From positions 124,001-188,000 of the forward strand of contig NZ_JACVEE010000006.1 of assembly GCF_015355755.1 (NCBI RefSeq): a stretch of 64,000 nucleotides of DNA. Reading direction: 5' to 3'. Position numbers and translations under genes: made by a program. Position 1 is the first letter of the stretch, and each line of letters starts with the position of its first letter. Origin of the DNA: Nocardia sp. XZ_19_385 (GTDB lineage: Bacteria; Actinomycetota; Actinomycetes; Mycobacteriales; Mycobacteriaceae). The notes under the pieces were generated by a model, which searched no databases, had not been told where the DNA came from, and saw only the letters and a program-made list of their open reading frames with translations. Below are positions 16,073 to 24,713 of the stretch, one piece after another.

Positions 16073-18784
16073 GTGCCGCTGTTCGGACGAGAAACCGAGC
16101 TGAAGAATCTGGGTGTCCTGGTCGACGGCCCCGAGGAGCGCGGCGGCATCCTGATCCAAGGTGCGGCCGGGATCGGGAAGTCGGCACTGGTCGACGCGAC
16201 GGTCGCCGCAGCGGCCGTCGCGGGGCTGCGGGTGCTGCGGACCGCGGGGGTCGAAGCCGAGCAGAACTACGCCTACGCCGGACTGCACCGGTTGCTGTAT
16301 CCGTTGCGGAAGGCGATGGCGGGCTTGCCGGCTCGGCAATACGACGCGCTCGCAACCGCTTTGGGATTGTCCGACAGCGGCGGCGAACCCACCGGATACC
16401 TGGTCGGCCTCGCGACGCTGACGCTGCTCGCCGACGCGGCAGGCGAGCAACCGCTGCTGATCGTCGCGGAGGACGGGCACTGGCTGGACTCGGCCACCGC
16501 GGAGGTGTTGGCCTTCGTCGCCCGCCGCGTCGACACGGAGCCGATCGCGCTGATCGCCACCGTGCGCGACGGCATAGACACACCGCTGGCCGATGCGGAG
16601 CTGCGTCTCATGGCGCTCGAGCCACTCTCCGACGAGGACGCGGCCGCGCTGCTCGACCACGCCGCTCCCGAACTGTCCCCGCAACTGCGGCATCGACTGC
16701 TCGCCGCGGCCCACGGTAATCCGCTAGCACTGACCGAATTACCTACCGCGACAGGTGATCTCGATGACCCAGCGGCACTGCCGCTGACCGAACGGCTCGA
16801 ACGCGCCTTCACCGCGCGCAGTACCGCGCTGCCCGCCCGCACCCGGACCGCGCTGCTCGTAGCCGCGCTCAACGACAGTGATTCGATCGCCGAAACACTC
16901 TCCGCCACAAGCATTCTCATCGATTCGCCAGCCGAACTCGGGATCTTGACACCCGCGGTCGACGCGCGGCTGCTCAACCTCGGACCCGGCACCGTGACCT
17001 TCCGTCACCCCCTGATGCGATCCGCCCTCATCGCGACGGCGACGCCCGGCGAACGCGCCCGCGCCCACCACGCCCTCGCGGACATCCTCACCGAGCACCC
17101 GGACCGGCACATTTGGCAGCGGGCGGCGGCCACCGCCGGCCCCGACGAACAGGTGGCCCGCGACCTGGAGGACGTCGCGGGGCGCGCCCGTCACCGCAGC
17201 AGCGCCATCGCGGCGCTGGAACGGGCCGCCGACCTCAGCGACAACCCGGTCCGGCGCGCGGACCGGCTGCTGTGCGCGGCCGAACTCGCCGTCGATTCCG
17301 GCCGCCGCGATACCGCCGAACGACTCGTCCTCGCCGCCCGCGCCCTGCCCACCACACCCCGGCACGAGGCCACCGCCGCCTGGCTGCTCAGCGGGTTCGA
17401 CGATGGTGTCCGCGAAGCCCCTTCGCGCATAGCCGAATTGGCGACGCTGTCGGCCGAAGTCGCCGCCGACGGTCACCCCGACGCGGCGATGCGGATCCTG
17501 TGGGGCGCGGCCATGCGCTGCTTCTGGTCCGAACCCGGGCCGGACACCCGGGCGGCACTGCTCGCGATCGCCGATGCCCTTCCCATCCCCGACGACGACC
17601 CGCGGCTGATCGCGGTCACCTCGTGGGTCGCTCCGTTCGAACGCGGCGAGCGCACCCTCGACCGGCTGCGCGCCCTGGCCCCCAACACCGGGCACAACCC
17701 ACAGCTCGACCGACTGCTGGGCAGCGCGGCGCATCAGGTGGGCGCCTACGATCTCGCCGCCCATTTCTCGGCCGCGGCCGCGCCGGGGCTGCGCGCCACC
17801 GGACAGCTGGGCCTGCTGCCCCGTGCCCTGACCGTGCAAGCCTGCAGTCTGACCCGGCTCGGCGATCTCGCGTCCGCGGCGACCGCCGCGGACGAAGCCG
17901 CCGCGCTCGCCTGCGAAACCCGGCAGCCCTTCATCCACGGCTTGGCCACCGCCATCCACGGCGAAATCGCCGCGCTCCAAGGGGATTTCCCGCGTGCCGC
18001 CGCCCTCACCGACCATGCCGAACGAATCGGACTCGCCTCCGGTGCGCGCCCCATCCTGGGGATGGTCCAGCTCGCCCGCGGACTCGCCGCCCTGGGCGCG
18101 GGTCGATACGACGATGCCTTCGCCGACCTGCGCCGCATCTACGACCCCCGCGATCCCTCGTACTCACTGTCGCTGCGCGCCTACGTCATCGCCGAACTCG
18201 CCGACGCCGCCAACCGTGCCGGGCAACTCGACGCATTGCGAGATCTGCTGCAGGACATGGAATCCGTGGTGACCGCCACCCCCTCGCCGATCGTCCACAT
18301 CGGCTTGCGATATGCCCGCGCCCTACTCGAAACCGACGCCGCCGAAACACATTTCACCACCGCCCTCGCGGCCGACCTGATCGCATGGCCCGCCGAACGC
18401 GGGCGGCTGCACCTCGCCTACGGCGAATGGCTGCGCCGGCAACGCCGCGTCATCGAATCCCGTACCCACCTGCGCACCGCCAGAGAAACCTTCGACGCCC
18501 TCGGCTTCGCGGCCTGGAGCGCGCGGGCCCGCCTGGAACTCCGCAGCGCCGGTGAATCCAGTCCCAACCGCAACCCGGACGCCCGCGACCGCCTCACGCC
18601 CCACGAACTCAGCATCGCCCGGATGGCGGCCCAGGGCCTCACCAACCGCGAAATCGGCCAGCGCCTGTACCTGTCCCACCGAACCGTGAGCACCCATCTG
18701 CACCGGATCTTCCCCAAGCTCGGTGTGAGCGCGAGGGCCGATCTCGCGGCTCTGCTACCGGCGGAAGACGACCCGGCCATTTGA
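16073..18784 (+). CDS. LAL-type LuxR family regulator 2 (AAA ATPase + HTH)
   Basis: 903-residue paralogue of the regulator at 8828, with the same architecture: Walker A GAAGIGKSA near residues 30-38, Walker B LLIVAEDGHWLD, helical repeat region, and C-terminal LuxR HTH (about 840-895). The HTH recognition segment TNREIGQRLYLSHRTVSTHLHRIFPKLG is identical to that of regulator 1. The start is GTG (VPLFGRETEL) with GGAAAGGGG upstream, matching the start of regulator 1. It lies 80 bases after the SDR and has no motif copy of its own, so it is probably transcribed from the cupin promoter. The pair likely arose by duplication and may respond to different ligands while sharing one operator. Confidence 0.94.
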   Translation: MPLFGRETELKNLGVLVDGPEERGGILIQGAAGIGKSALVDATVAAAAVAGLRVLRTAGVEAEQNYAYAGLHRLLYPLRKAMAGLPARQYDALATALGLSDSGGEPTGYLVGLATLTLLADAAGEQPLLIVAEDGHWLDSATAEVLAFVARRVDTEPIALIATVRDGIDTPLADAELRLMALEPLSDEDAAALLDHAAPELSPQLRHRLLAAAHGNPLALTELPTATGDLDDPAALPLTERLERAFTARSTALPARTRTALLVAALNDSDSIAETLSATSILIDSPAELGILTPAVDARLLNLGPGTVTFRHPLMRSALIATATPGERARAHHALADILTEHPDRHIWQRAAATAGPDEQVARDLEDVAGRARHRSSAIAALERAADLSDNPVRRADRLLCAAELAVDSGRRDTAERLVLAARALPTTPRHEATAAWLLSGFDDGVREAPSRIAELATLSAEVAADGHPDAAMRILWGAAMRCFWSEPGPDTRAALLAIADALPIPDDDPRLIAVTSWVAPFERGERTLDRLRALAPNTGHNPQLDRLLGSAAHQVGAYDLAAHFSAAAAPGLRATGQLGLLPRALTVQACSLTRLGDLASAATAADEAAALACETRQPFIHGLATAIHGEIAALQGDFPRAAALTDHAERIGLASGARPILGMVQLARGLAALGAGRYDDAFADLRRIYDPRDPSYSLSLRAYVIAELADAANRAGQLDALRDLLQDMESVVTATPSPIVHIGLRYARALLETDAAETHFTTALAADLIAWPAERGRLHLAYGEWLRRQRRVIESRTHLRTARETFDALGFAAWSARARLELRSAGESSPNRNPDARDRLTPHELSIARMAAQGLTNREIGQRLYLSHRTVSTHLHRIFPKLGVSARADLAALLPAEDDPAI

Positions 18785-18896
18785 CCTGCGTGCGTTTTGT
18801 GTCGATGCGCTCGGGTATCGACTACTCGCCGTGGGATTGCCTGCGGTCAACCGCGCCCATGAGGTCAACCGGGTCTTCGATGAAGGGCAAGCACGG

Positions 18897-20000
18897 ATGG
18901 CAAATCTGGACGAGACGGTCTTGCATGCGATCAGCCGCTGGCATCGAGGCGGCGAACCGGCCGCCCTGGTGCGGGTCGTAGGCAGGTCGGGTTCGGCGCC
19001 GCGCGGGCTCGGCGCCGCCATGGCTGTTTCGCGGTCCGGGACGGTGGTCGGCAGCGTTTCGGGCGGCTGCGTCGAGGGTGACGTGTTCGTGCTGGCGCAG
19101 CAGGTGATCGACTCCGGAACTCCGGTCACCTCCTCGTACGGCACCGGCACCGATCCCCTGGCCCCCGGGCTGCCGTGCGGGGGCACGATCAAGGTATTCA
19201 TCGAGCCGGTGGATTCGTCGTTGATCGAAGTGCTTCCCGCACTGCTGGATTCGGTGCGCAGCGGCGAGCCGGTGGCGCTGGTCTCAGTGATGGCGGATGC
19301 CGCCTCCGGTCGCCACCTGCTGGTAGCGCCGCACAGATCCGTCGGCTCGCTGGGCGATGCCCGCCTCGATCACGCGGCGTTGGACGACGTGCGGGGACTG
19401 CTGGCTCAGGGGACTACCCGGGTGCTGCACCTGGGTTGCGAGGGTCAGCGCCGACACGACGAGTTGGCCGTGTTCGTGCAGTCTTTCGCCACGCCGCCGC
19501 GGATGCTGATCTTCGGCGCGAACGACTTCGCCGCGGCGTTGACGCGGATCGGGAAATTCCTCGGTTATCGGGTCACCCTGTGTGACGCCCGGTCGACGTT
19601 CGCGACGGCCGAGGGATTTCCGGACGCTGACGAGGTGGTCGTGCGATGGCCGCACGAGTACCTGGCCGAGACGCCGGTCGCTGCCTCGACGGTGATCTGC
19701 GTGCTCACCCACGACCCGAAATTCGATGTGCCGGCGCTGGAGGTCGCGCTGCGCACCGAGGCCGGCTACATCGGTGTGATGGGCAGCCGGCGCACCCACG
19801 CGGATCGGCTGTCCCGATTGCGCGCCGCCGGGGTGACCGATGGGCAGTTGGCGCGCCTGGCCGCCCCGGTCGGGCTGGACCTGGGAGCGCGCACGCCAGA
19901 GGAGACAGCGGTGTCGATCGCCGCGGAGATCGTCGCCGGACGCTGGGGCGGAACCGGCGCGCGATTGAGCGTGCTCGAGGCACCGATCCACCATGGCTGA
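18897..20000 (+). CDS. XdhC/CoxI family molybdenum-enzyme maturation factor
   Basis: 367-residue protein of the XdhC/CoxI family. These bind the molybdenum cofactor, support its sulfuration and insert it into xanthine dehydrogenase-type enzymes. The N-terminal domain carries VVGRSGSAPRGLGAAMAVSRSG and SGGCVEGDV; the C-terminal half is a Rossmann-like domain beginning MLIFGANDFAAALTRIGKFLGYRVTLCDAR and containing GVMGSRRTHADRLSRL. The ATG at 18897 follows GAAGGG at 9 bases. The gene overlaps mocA by 8 bases and lies directly upstream of the molybdenum hydroxylase genes, which fits a dedicated chaperone. Confidence 0.9.
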   Translation: MANLDETVLHAISRWHRGGEPAALVRVVGRSGSAPRGLGAAMAVSRSGTVVGSVSGGCVEGDVFVLAQQVIDSGTPVTSSYGTGTDPLAPGLPCGGTIKVFIEPVDSSLIEVLPALLDSVRSGEPVALVSVMADAASGRHLLVAPHRSVGSLGDARLDHAALDDVRGLLAQGTTRVLHLGCEGQRRHDELAVFVQSFATPPRMLIFGANDFAAALTRIGKFLGYRVTLCDARSTFATAEGFPDADEVVVRWPHEYLAETPVAASTVICVLTHDPKFDVPALEVALRTEAGYIGVMGSRRTHADRLSRLRAAGVTDGQLARLAAPVGLDLGARTPEETAVSIAAEIVAGRWGGTGARLSVLEAPIHHG

Positions 20001-20631
20001 TCTACCTGTCGATGCGACGGGTGTGGTCCTCGCCGCCGGTGCCGGGCGGCGCTTCGGCCAACCCAAAGCGCTTGTCCGACTGAGCGGTGAACGGCTCGTC
20101 GATCGCGCGGTGCGCCTGTTGCGAGAGGGCGGGTGCCGCCGGGTCGTGGTGGTGTCGGGAGCGGCACCGTTGCGGGTCGAGGGCGCCGACGTCGTGGACA
20201 ACCCGCAGTGGCCTACCGGGATGGGATCTTCGCTGGTCACCGCGCTCGAGGCGATCGGCGAGCACGCGGCGATCGTGGTGCCGGTCGACATGCCCTGGCT
20301 CGGTGCCGAATCGGTGCGGCGGCTGCTGCGGTCCGGATCGACGCTTGCGGTGGCGACCTACGGCGGGCGCCGGGGTCATCCCGTGCTGATCGGCCCGGAG
20401 TTCTTCGCCGAGGTCCGCGCGACCGCGATCGGCGATGTCGGTGCGCGGACATTTCTGGCCGCACACGCTGATCTGGTGCGCGAGGTGCCCTGTGACGGCA
20501 CCGGTTGTCCGTGCGATGTGGACACTCCGCAGGATTTGCGCACGCCAGGTTCGATCACCGATGTCCGGGTATCCGGCGCAGATGGATGCCACGGAAACGC
20601 GGACGGACATCACGCTCGAAGTGGATGGTGA
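19993..20631 (+). CDS. mocA: Molybdenum cofactor cytidylyltransferase (MocA-like)
   Basis: 212-residue nucleotidyltransferase with the signature VVLAAGAGRRFGQPKAL at the N-terminus and DMPWLG near the middle, where Asp coordinates metal. MocA joins CTP to molybdopterin to make the cytosine dinucleotide used by bacterial aldehyde oxidoreductases of the PaoABC type, encoded just downstream. The domain ends near CDVDTPQDL. The last 30 or so residues (from RTPGS) look like unstructured read-through and overlap the next gene by 50 bases. The start overlaps the xdhC stop. Translational coupling along the operon is likely. Confidence 0.87.
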   Translation: MADLPVDATGVVLAAGAGRRFGQPKALVRLSGERLVDRAVRLLREGGCRRVVVVSGAAPLRVEGADVVDNPQWPTGMGSSLVTALEAIGEHAAIVVPVDMPWLGAESVRRLLRSGSTLAVATYGGRRGHPVLIGPEFFAEVRATAIGDVGARTFLAAHADLVREVPCDGTGCPCDVDTPQDLRTPGSITDVRVSGADGCHGNADGHHARSGW

Positions 20632-21103
20632 GCGGCGATCCTTGCAGGTCGACAACCGCACCACCCTGCTCGACGCGCTGCGCGAACACCTCGGCGTCAG
20701 ATCGCCGAAAAAGGGCTGTGATCACGGACAGTGCGGATCGTGCACCGTGCTGCTCGACGGCCGCCGCGCCACCACCTGTCTCACCTTCGCCGTCGCCCAG
20801 GACGGTGCCCGGATCATCACCGCGGCCGGACTGGCCGACGGCGACGAGCTGCATCCCATGCAACAGGCTTTCCTCGACCAGGACGGGTTCCAATGCGGCT
20901 ATTGCACACCCGGACAGGTGTGTTCGGCCGTCGGGGCGCTCGCGGAGATCGAGGCGGGCCACCCCAGTCACGTCACCGAGGACCTCGTCGGCGAACCGGA
21001 ACTGACCGATGACGAGATCCGGGAACGGATGAGCGGCAACCTGTGCCGCTGCGCGGCCTACCCCAATATCCTCGCCGCGATCCGGCAGGCGGCGACGCCA
21101 TGA
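20582..21103 (+). CDS. paoA: Aldehyde oxidoreductase, [2Fe-2S] subunit
   Basis: 173-residue small subunit of a molybdenum hydroxylase. It carries two [2Fe-2S] clusters: the plant-ferredoxin type (Cys46, Cys51, Cys54, Cys66 in GCDHGQCGSCTV and TTCLT) and the hydroxylase type (Cys105, Cys108, Cys155, Cys157 in FQCGYCTPGQ and NLCRCAAY). It passes electrons from the molybdenum site to FAD. The E. coli PaoA homologue has a Tat signal; this one has none, so the complex should be cytoplasmic. The start is uncertain: ATG at 20561 is in frame and neither start has a strong ribosome site. The gene overlaps mocA. Confidence 0.9.
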   Translation: MDATETRTDITLEVDGERRSLQVDNRTTLLDALREHLGVRSPKKGCDHGQCGSCTVLLDGRRATTCLTFAVAQDGARIITAAGLADGDELHPMQQAFLDQDGFQCGYCTPGQVCSAVGALAEIEAGHPSHVTEDLVGEPELTDDEIRERMSGNLCRCAAYPNILAAIRQAATP

Positions 21104-22098
21104 TCCCGTTCGAGTACCGCCGCCCCACCAGCGCCCAGGACGCGGTCGCCATGGTGACCGCCCGCCCCGATGCGGCATACCTCGGTGGCGGGACGAACCT
21201 GGTCGATCACATGAAGCTCGGGATCGCGGCACCGCAGTTGCTGGTGGATGTCAGCCGCCTCCCGCTGGCCGACGTCGAGGAGATCGCCGACGGCGGTCTG
21301 CGGATCGGTGCGGGAGTGCGCAACAGCGACCTCGCCGCGCATCCTCTGGTCCGATCGCGATATCCCGCGCTGTCGCGAGCGCTGCTCGCGGGTGCGTCCG
21401 GCCAACTACGCAACCTGGCCACCACCGGCGGCAATCTGCTACAACGCACTCGGTGTCCGTACTTCCAGGACGTGACCACGCCGTGCAACAAGCGCGATCC
21501 CGGCACCGGTTGCTCCGCGATCGGCGGGTATCTGCGCTACCACGCGATCTTCGGTGCGTCGGAGGAATGCGTGGCCACACACCCGTCGGACATGGCGGTC
21601 GCCTTGGCCATGCTCGACGCTCGCGTGGTCGTGCACAACGTCGACGGTGCGAGGCGGATCCCGCTCGCCGATTTCTATCGGCTGCCCGGGGATCGGCCCG
21701 ATCAGGACACCGTGCTGACCCACGGCCAGCTCATCACCGCCGTCGAGTTGCCCGCCCCGCCACCCGCCGCGCAGTCGACCTATCGGAAGGTGCGGGACCG
21801 CGCCTCTTTCGCCTTCGCGCTCGTCTCCGTCGCCGCCGAACTGGTTCTCGACTCCGGCGGCGCCGAGATCACTTCTGCCCGTATCGCTCTCGGCGGTGTA
21901 GCGCACAAACCGTGGCGTGCCACCGAGGCAGAAGCTGTACTACGCCGCGCACCGGCCACCACCGAGACCTTCATGCGGGCGGCGCGGGCCGAACTCGCCG
22001 CGGCAAAGCCGTTGGACGGCAACGCATTCAAGGTCGACCTGACCCAGCGCACGCTCGTTTCCGTTCTACGCTCCCTCACCGAAGAGGCCTCGCGATGA
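21100..22098 (+). CDS. paoB: Aldehyde oxidoreductase, FAD and [4Fe-4S] subunit
   Basis: 332-residue medium subunit. The N-terminal FAD-binding domain shows YLGGGTNLVDHMK and ATTGGNLLQRTRCPYF, and a CO-dehydrogenase-flavoprotein C-terminal domain follows. Four cysteines (Cys119, Cys129, Cys138, Cys157), in CPYFQDVTTPCNKRDPGTGC and EECVATHPSD, form the extra [4Fe-4S] site that distinguishes PaoB/YagS and HbaD-type subunits from ordinary xanthine dehydrogenase subunits. The ATG overlaps the paoA stop in ATGA. It takes electrons from the [2Fe-2S] subunit to FAD and then to an external acceptor. Confidence 0.92.
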   Translation: MIPFEYRRPTSAQDAVAMVTARPDAAYLGGGTNLVDHMKLGIAAPQLLVDVSRLPLADVEEIADGGLRIGAGVRNSDLAAHPLVRSRYPALSRALLAGASGQLRNLATTGGNLLQRTRCPYFQDVTTPCNKRDPGTGCSAIGGYLRYHAIFGASEECVATHPSDMAVALAMLDARVVVHNVDGARRIPLADFYRLPGDRPDQDTVLTHGQLITAVELPAPPPAAQSTYRKVRDRASFAFALVSVAAELVLDSGGAEITSARIALGGVAHKPWRATEAEAVLRRAPATTETFMRAARAELAAAKPLDGNAFKVDLTQRTLVSVLRSLTEEASR

Positions 22099-24188
22099 CA
22101 ACGATCCAACCCAGGGCGATCGGCGCGCCGCTCACCCGGCTGGACGGTCCGGCCAAGGTCACCGGCACCGCGCACTATGCCTTCGAGCATCCGGTTCAGC
22201 ACCCGGCCTATCTGCACCCGGTGCAGGCCACCATCGCCCACGGACGCGTCGCCGGAATGGATACCGCCGCAGCGGAACAGCTCGACGGAGTGGTCGCCGT
22301 GCTGACGGTGTTCGACGCACCGAAGCTCGCCGACGCCTCCGACGGCGAATTGAGCATTCTGCAAGACGATCGCGTGCACTTCCGCGGTCAGCTCATCGGC
22401 GCGGTCGTCGCCAATAGTCTCGAAATCGCCAGGCAGGCAGCGGATCTGGTGCGAGTCGACTATCACGAAGAACCGCACGACGCCGAACTTCGCGCCGACC
22501 ACCCCCGGTTGTATGCCCCTGAAGACATGCTCGAATCGAAGCCCACCGATACCGAGGAGGGCGATGTCGACGCCGCCCTCGCCAACGCCGCCGTGACGGT
22601 CGATCAGACCTACACCACCCCCATCGAGCACAACAACCCGATGGAACCGCACGCAACGATCGCCACCTGGGACGAGTCCGCGGGCCGCCCGCAGGTGACG
22701 CTCTACGATTCGACGCAGGGCGTGCACGTCGTCCGCAAGACGCTGGCACCGATGTTCGGCCTCGAACCCGAACAGTTGCGCGTCATCGCACCGCACGTCG
22801 GCGGCGGATTCGGCGCCAAGGGCGCCCCGAAGGCCCACAATGTGCTCGCCGTCCTGGCCGCCCAGCGCTGCGGCGGCCGGCCGGTGAAACTCGCACTCAC
22901 CCGCCAGCAGATGTTCGCCCTGGTCGGCTACCGCACCCCGACGATTCAGCGGGTCCGGCTCGCTGCCGACCCGGCCGGAGCGTTGACGGCGCTGTCGCAC
23001 GAAGTCATCGAACAGACCTCCGCGGTCAAGGAATTCGCCGAACAAACCGCGGTGGCATCCCGGATGATGTACGCCACGCCGAACCGGCGCACCTCGCATC
23101 GCCTTGCGGCACTGGATGTTCCGGTGCCGTTCTGGATGCGCGCACCCGGCTTGTGTCCGGGGATGTTCGCCACCGAGGTGGCGATGGACGAACTGGCCGA
23201 AGCCTGTGGCCTCGATCCGATCGAGCTCCGCATCCGCAACGAACCTCGGGTCGACCCGGAGACCGGCAACCCGTGGTCTGGACGTCGCCTCGTCGATTGT
23301 CTGCGCACCGGTGCCGAGCGATTCGGCTGGGCGGACCGTGACCCGTTGCCACGAAACAGAATTCACGGCCGGTGGCTGCTCGGCACCGGCGTCGCGGCCG
23401 CCACCTATCCGGCCTCCTCGAATCCCGGAAACACCGCTCGCGTCGAGTACCGGCCGGATGGCCGTTACGCGGTGCAGATCGGCGCGGCCGATATCGGCAC
23501 GGGCACTTGGACCGCGCTCACCCAGATCGCCGCCGACGCTCTCGGCTGCGACACCGATACTGTCGAGGTGCAGATCGGCGACACCGATCTGCCCGCCGCG
23601 ACGGTGGCCGGCGGATCCAGCGGTATCAGCTCGTGGGGCACGGCGATCGTCGCGGCCGCCCAGGCTTTCCGCGACAAACACGGCGAAAACCCTTCCTACG
23701 GAGCAGAAGTGAGCACGGAGGCGCCGGAGAACCCGGACGCCGAGAAGTTCGCCTTGCATTCGTTCGGCGCCCAGTTCGCCGAAGTCGCGGTCGATCGGGA
23801 CACCGGTGAGATTCGCGTGCCGCGGATGCTCGGCGTGTTCTCCATCGGCCGCGCCATCAACGCCCGCACGCTGCGGTCGCAGTTGATCGGCGGAATGACG
23901 ATGGGTCTGTCGATGGCGTTGCACGAGGAGAGCGTGCGCGACCCGCGATTCGGCCACGTCGTGACGCAGGACCTGGCCAGTTACCACATCAGCGCGCACG
24001 CCGACGTCCGCGACGTCGACGCGATCTGGCTCGACGAGGTCGACGAGCACGCCAACCCGATGGGCGCCAGAGGAGCCGGCGAGATCGGCATCGTCGGAGC
24101 CGCGGCCGCGGTGGCGAATGCCATTTACCGCGCGACCGGTGTACGAGTGCGGGATCTGCCGATCATGGTCGACGATCTGCTGCACTGA
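22095..24188 (+). CDS. paoC: Aldehyde oxidoreductase, molybdenum-binding subunit
   Basis: 697-residue large subunit holding the molybdenum cytosine-dinucleotide cofactor. Features include GAPLTRLDGPAKVTGTAHYAFE at the N-terminus, cofactor loops AIVGGGFGAKG-like (PHVGGGFGAKGAPKAHN) and GGSSGISSWGTA, and the catalytic Glu in GARGAGEIGIVGAAAAVANA near residue 663. Length is close to PaoC (about 730). The substrate is probably an aldehyde, from family resemblance to PaoABC; this is not provable here. The ATG overlaps the paoB stop (ATGA), completing a tightly coupled xdhC-mocA-paoABC operon. Confidence 0.93.
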   Translation: MTTIQPRAIGAPLTRLDGPAKVTGTAHYAFEHPVQHPAYLHPVQATIAHGRVAGMDTAAAEQLDGVVAVLTVFDAPKLADASDGELSILQDDRVHFRGQLIGAVVANSLEIARQAADLVRVDYHEEPHDAELRADHPRLYAPEDMLESKPTDTEEGDVDAALANAAVTVDQTYTTPIEHNNPMEPHATIATWDESAGRPQVTLYDSTQGVHVVRKTLAPMFGLEPEQLRVIAPHVGGGFGAKGAPKAHNVLAVLAAQRCGGRPVKLALTRQQMFALVGYRTPTIQRVRLAADPAGALTALSHEVIEQTSAVKEFAEQTAVASRMMYATPNRRTSHRLAALDVPVPFWMRAPGLCPGMFATEVAMDELAEACGLDPIELRIRNEPRVDPETGNPWSGRRLVDCLRTGAERFGWADRDPLPRNRIHGRWLLGTGVAAATYPASSNPGNTARVEYRPDGRYAVQIGAADIGTGTWTALTQIAADALGCDTDTVEVQIGDTDLPAATVAGGSSGISSWGTAIVAAAQAFRDKHGENPSYGAEVSTEAPENPDAEKFALHSFGAQFAEVAVDRDTGEIRVPRMLGVFSIGRAINARTLRSQLIGGMTMGLSMALHEESVRDPRFGHVVTQDLASYHISAHADVRDVDAIWLDEVDEHANPMGARGAGEIGIVGAAAAVANAIYRATGVRVRDLPIMVDDLLH

Positions 24189-24215
24189 CACCGCGAGCAC
24201 AGGGGCATCTTGCTG

Positions 24216-24244
24216 TTGACAAGTTATATTCCATTGTGGAATAT
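24216..24244 (+). promoter_or_regulatory. Strong promoter with 19-bp palindromic operator
   Basis: TTGACA (24216-24221), a 17-base spacer and GAATAT (24239-24244) form a near-consensus promoter. The perfect palindrome ATATTCCA-TTG-TGGAATAT (24226-24244) fills the spacer and -10. This AT-rich site in GC-rich DNA is a classic repressor operator. The regulator is not identified; the HxlR protein at 24714 has a different repeated sequence at its own promoter. Confidence 0.78.
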
Positions 24245-24292
24245 GGAGTCGCCGGTCGGCGGTTTGCCGGACCCTCCATCGAAAGAGCGGCC

Positions 24293-24703
24293 ATGCCCAC
24301 GATTCCCTGGATCACAGTCACCACGCCCACCACGCCCGAGGTCCAGTGCATGGCCTCACGCCTCGAGGTGAAGTCGGTGCGCGACGCACCCGGCTTCCTG
24401 ATCTCGTCACTGAAATTGTGGCGGCAGGCCCGCCGCTCGCCGGGCGTGCTCGGCGTCGCCTTGAAAGCCGAGATCCTGAAGGGCACCTTCTGGACCTACT
24501 CGGCCTGGACCGATAAGTCCGCGATCTACGCCTACGCGGCCGCCGAGCCGCACAAGTCCACCGTCGAACGCAAACGAAAGGTCATGCGGGAAGCCACTTT
24601 CGTCTTCTTCGACGCACCCGCCGACGAGTTGCCCGTGTCGTGGGACGAGATCGGCCGCCGCATCGCCGAGGAGCGCGACTCGGCGCGATCCCGGCAAGGT
24701 TGA
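24293..24703 (+). CDS. Hypothetical protein, possible dimeric alpha/beta-barrel fold
   Basis: 136-residue cytoplasmic protein (MPTIPWITVTTPTTPEV...). The pattern SVRDAPGFLISSLKLWRQARRSPGVLGVALKAEILKGTFWTYSAWTDKSAIYAYAAAEPHK resembles small heme- or substrate-binding monooxygenase-like proteins of the dimeric alpha/beta barrel, for example DUF3291-type, but I do not recognise a named family with certainty. The ATG follows GAAAGAG. Expression comes from a near-perfect promoter with an overlapping 19-bp palindrome, so the gene is probably tightly repressed and inducible. It is convergent with the HxlR gene, 10 bases away. Confidence 0.8.
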   Translation: MPTIPWITVTTPTTPEVQCMASRLEVKSVRDAPGFLISSLKLWRQARRSPGVLGVALKAEILKGTFWTYSAWTDKSAIYAYAAAEPHKSTVERKRKVMREATFVFFDAPADELPVSWDEIGRRIAEERDSARSRQG

Positions 24704-24713
24704 TCTCGCCCTG

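Noticed and set aside
21780..24200. 806-codon minus-strand frame opposite paoC
   Set aside because: Antisense composition. paoC on the plus strand has all cofactor motifs.
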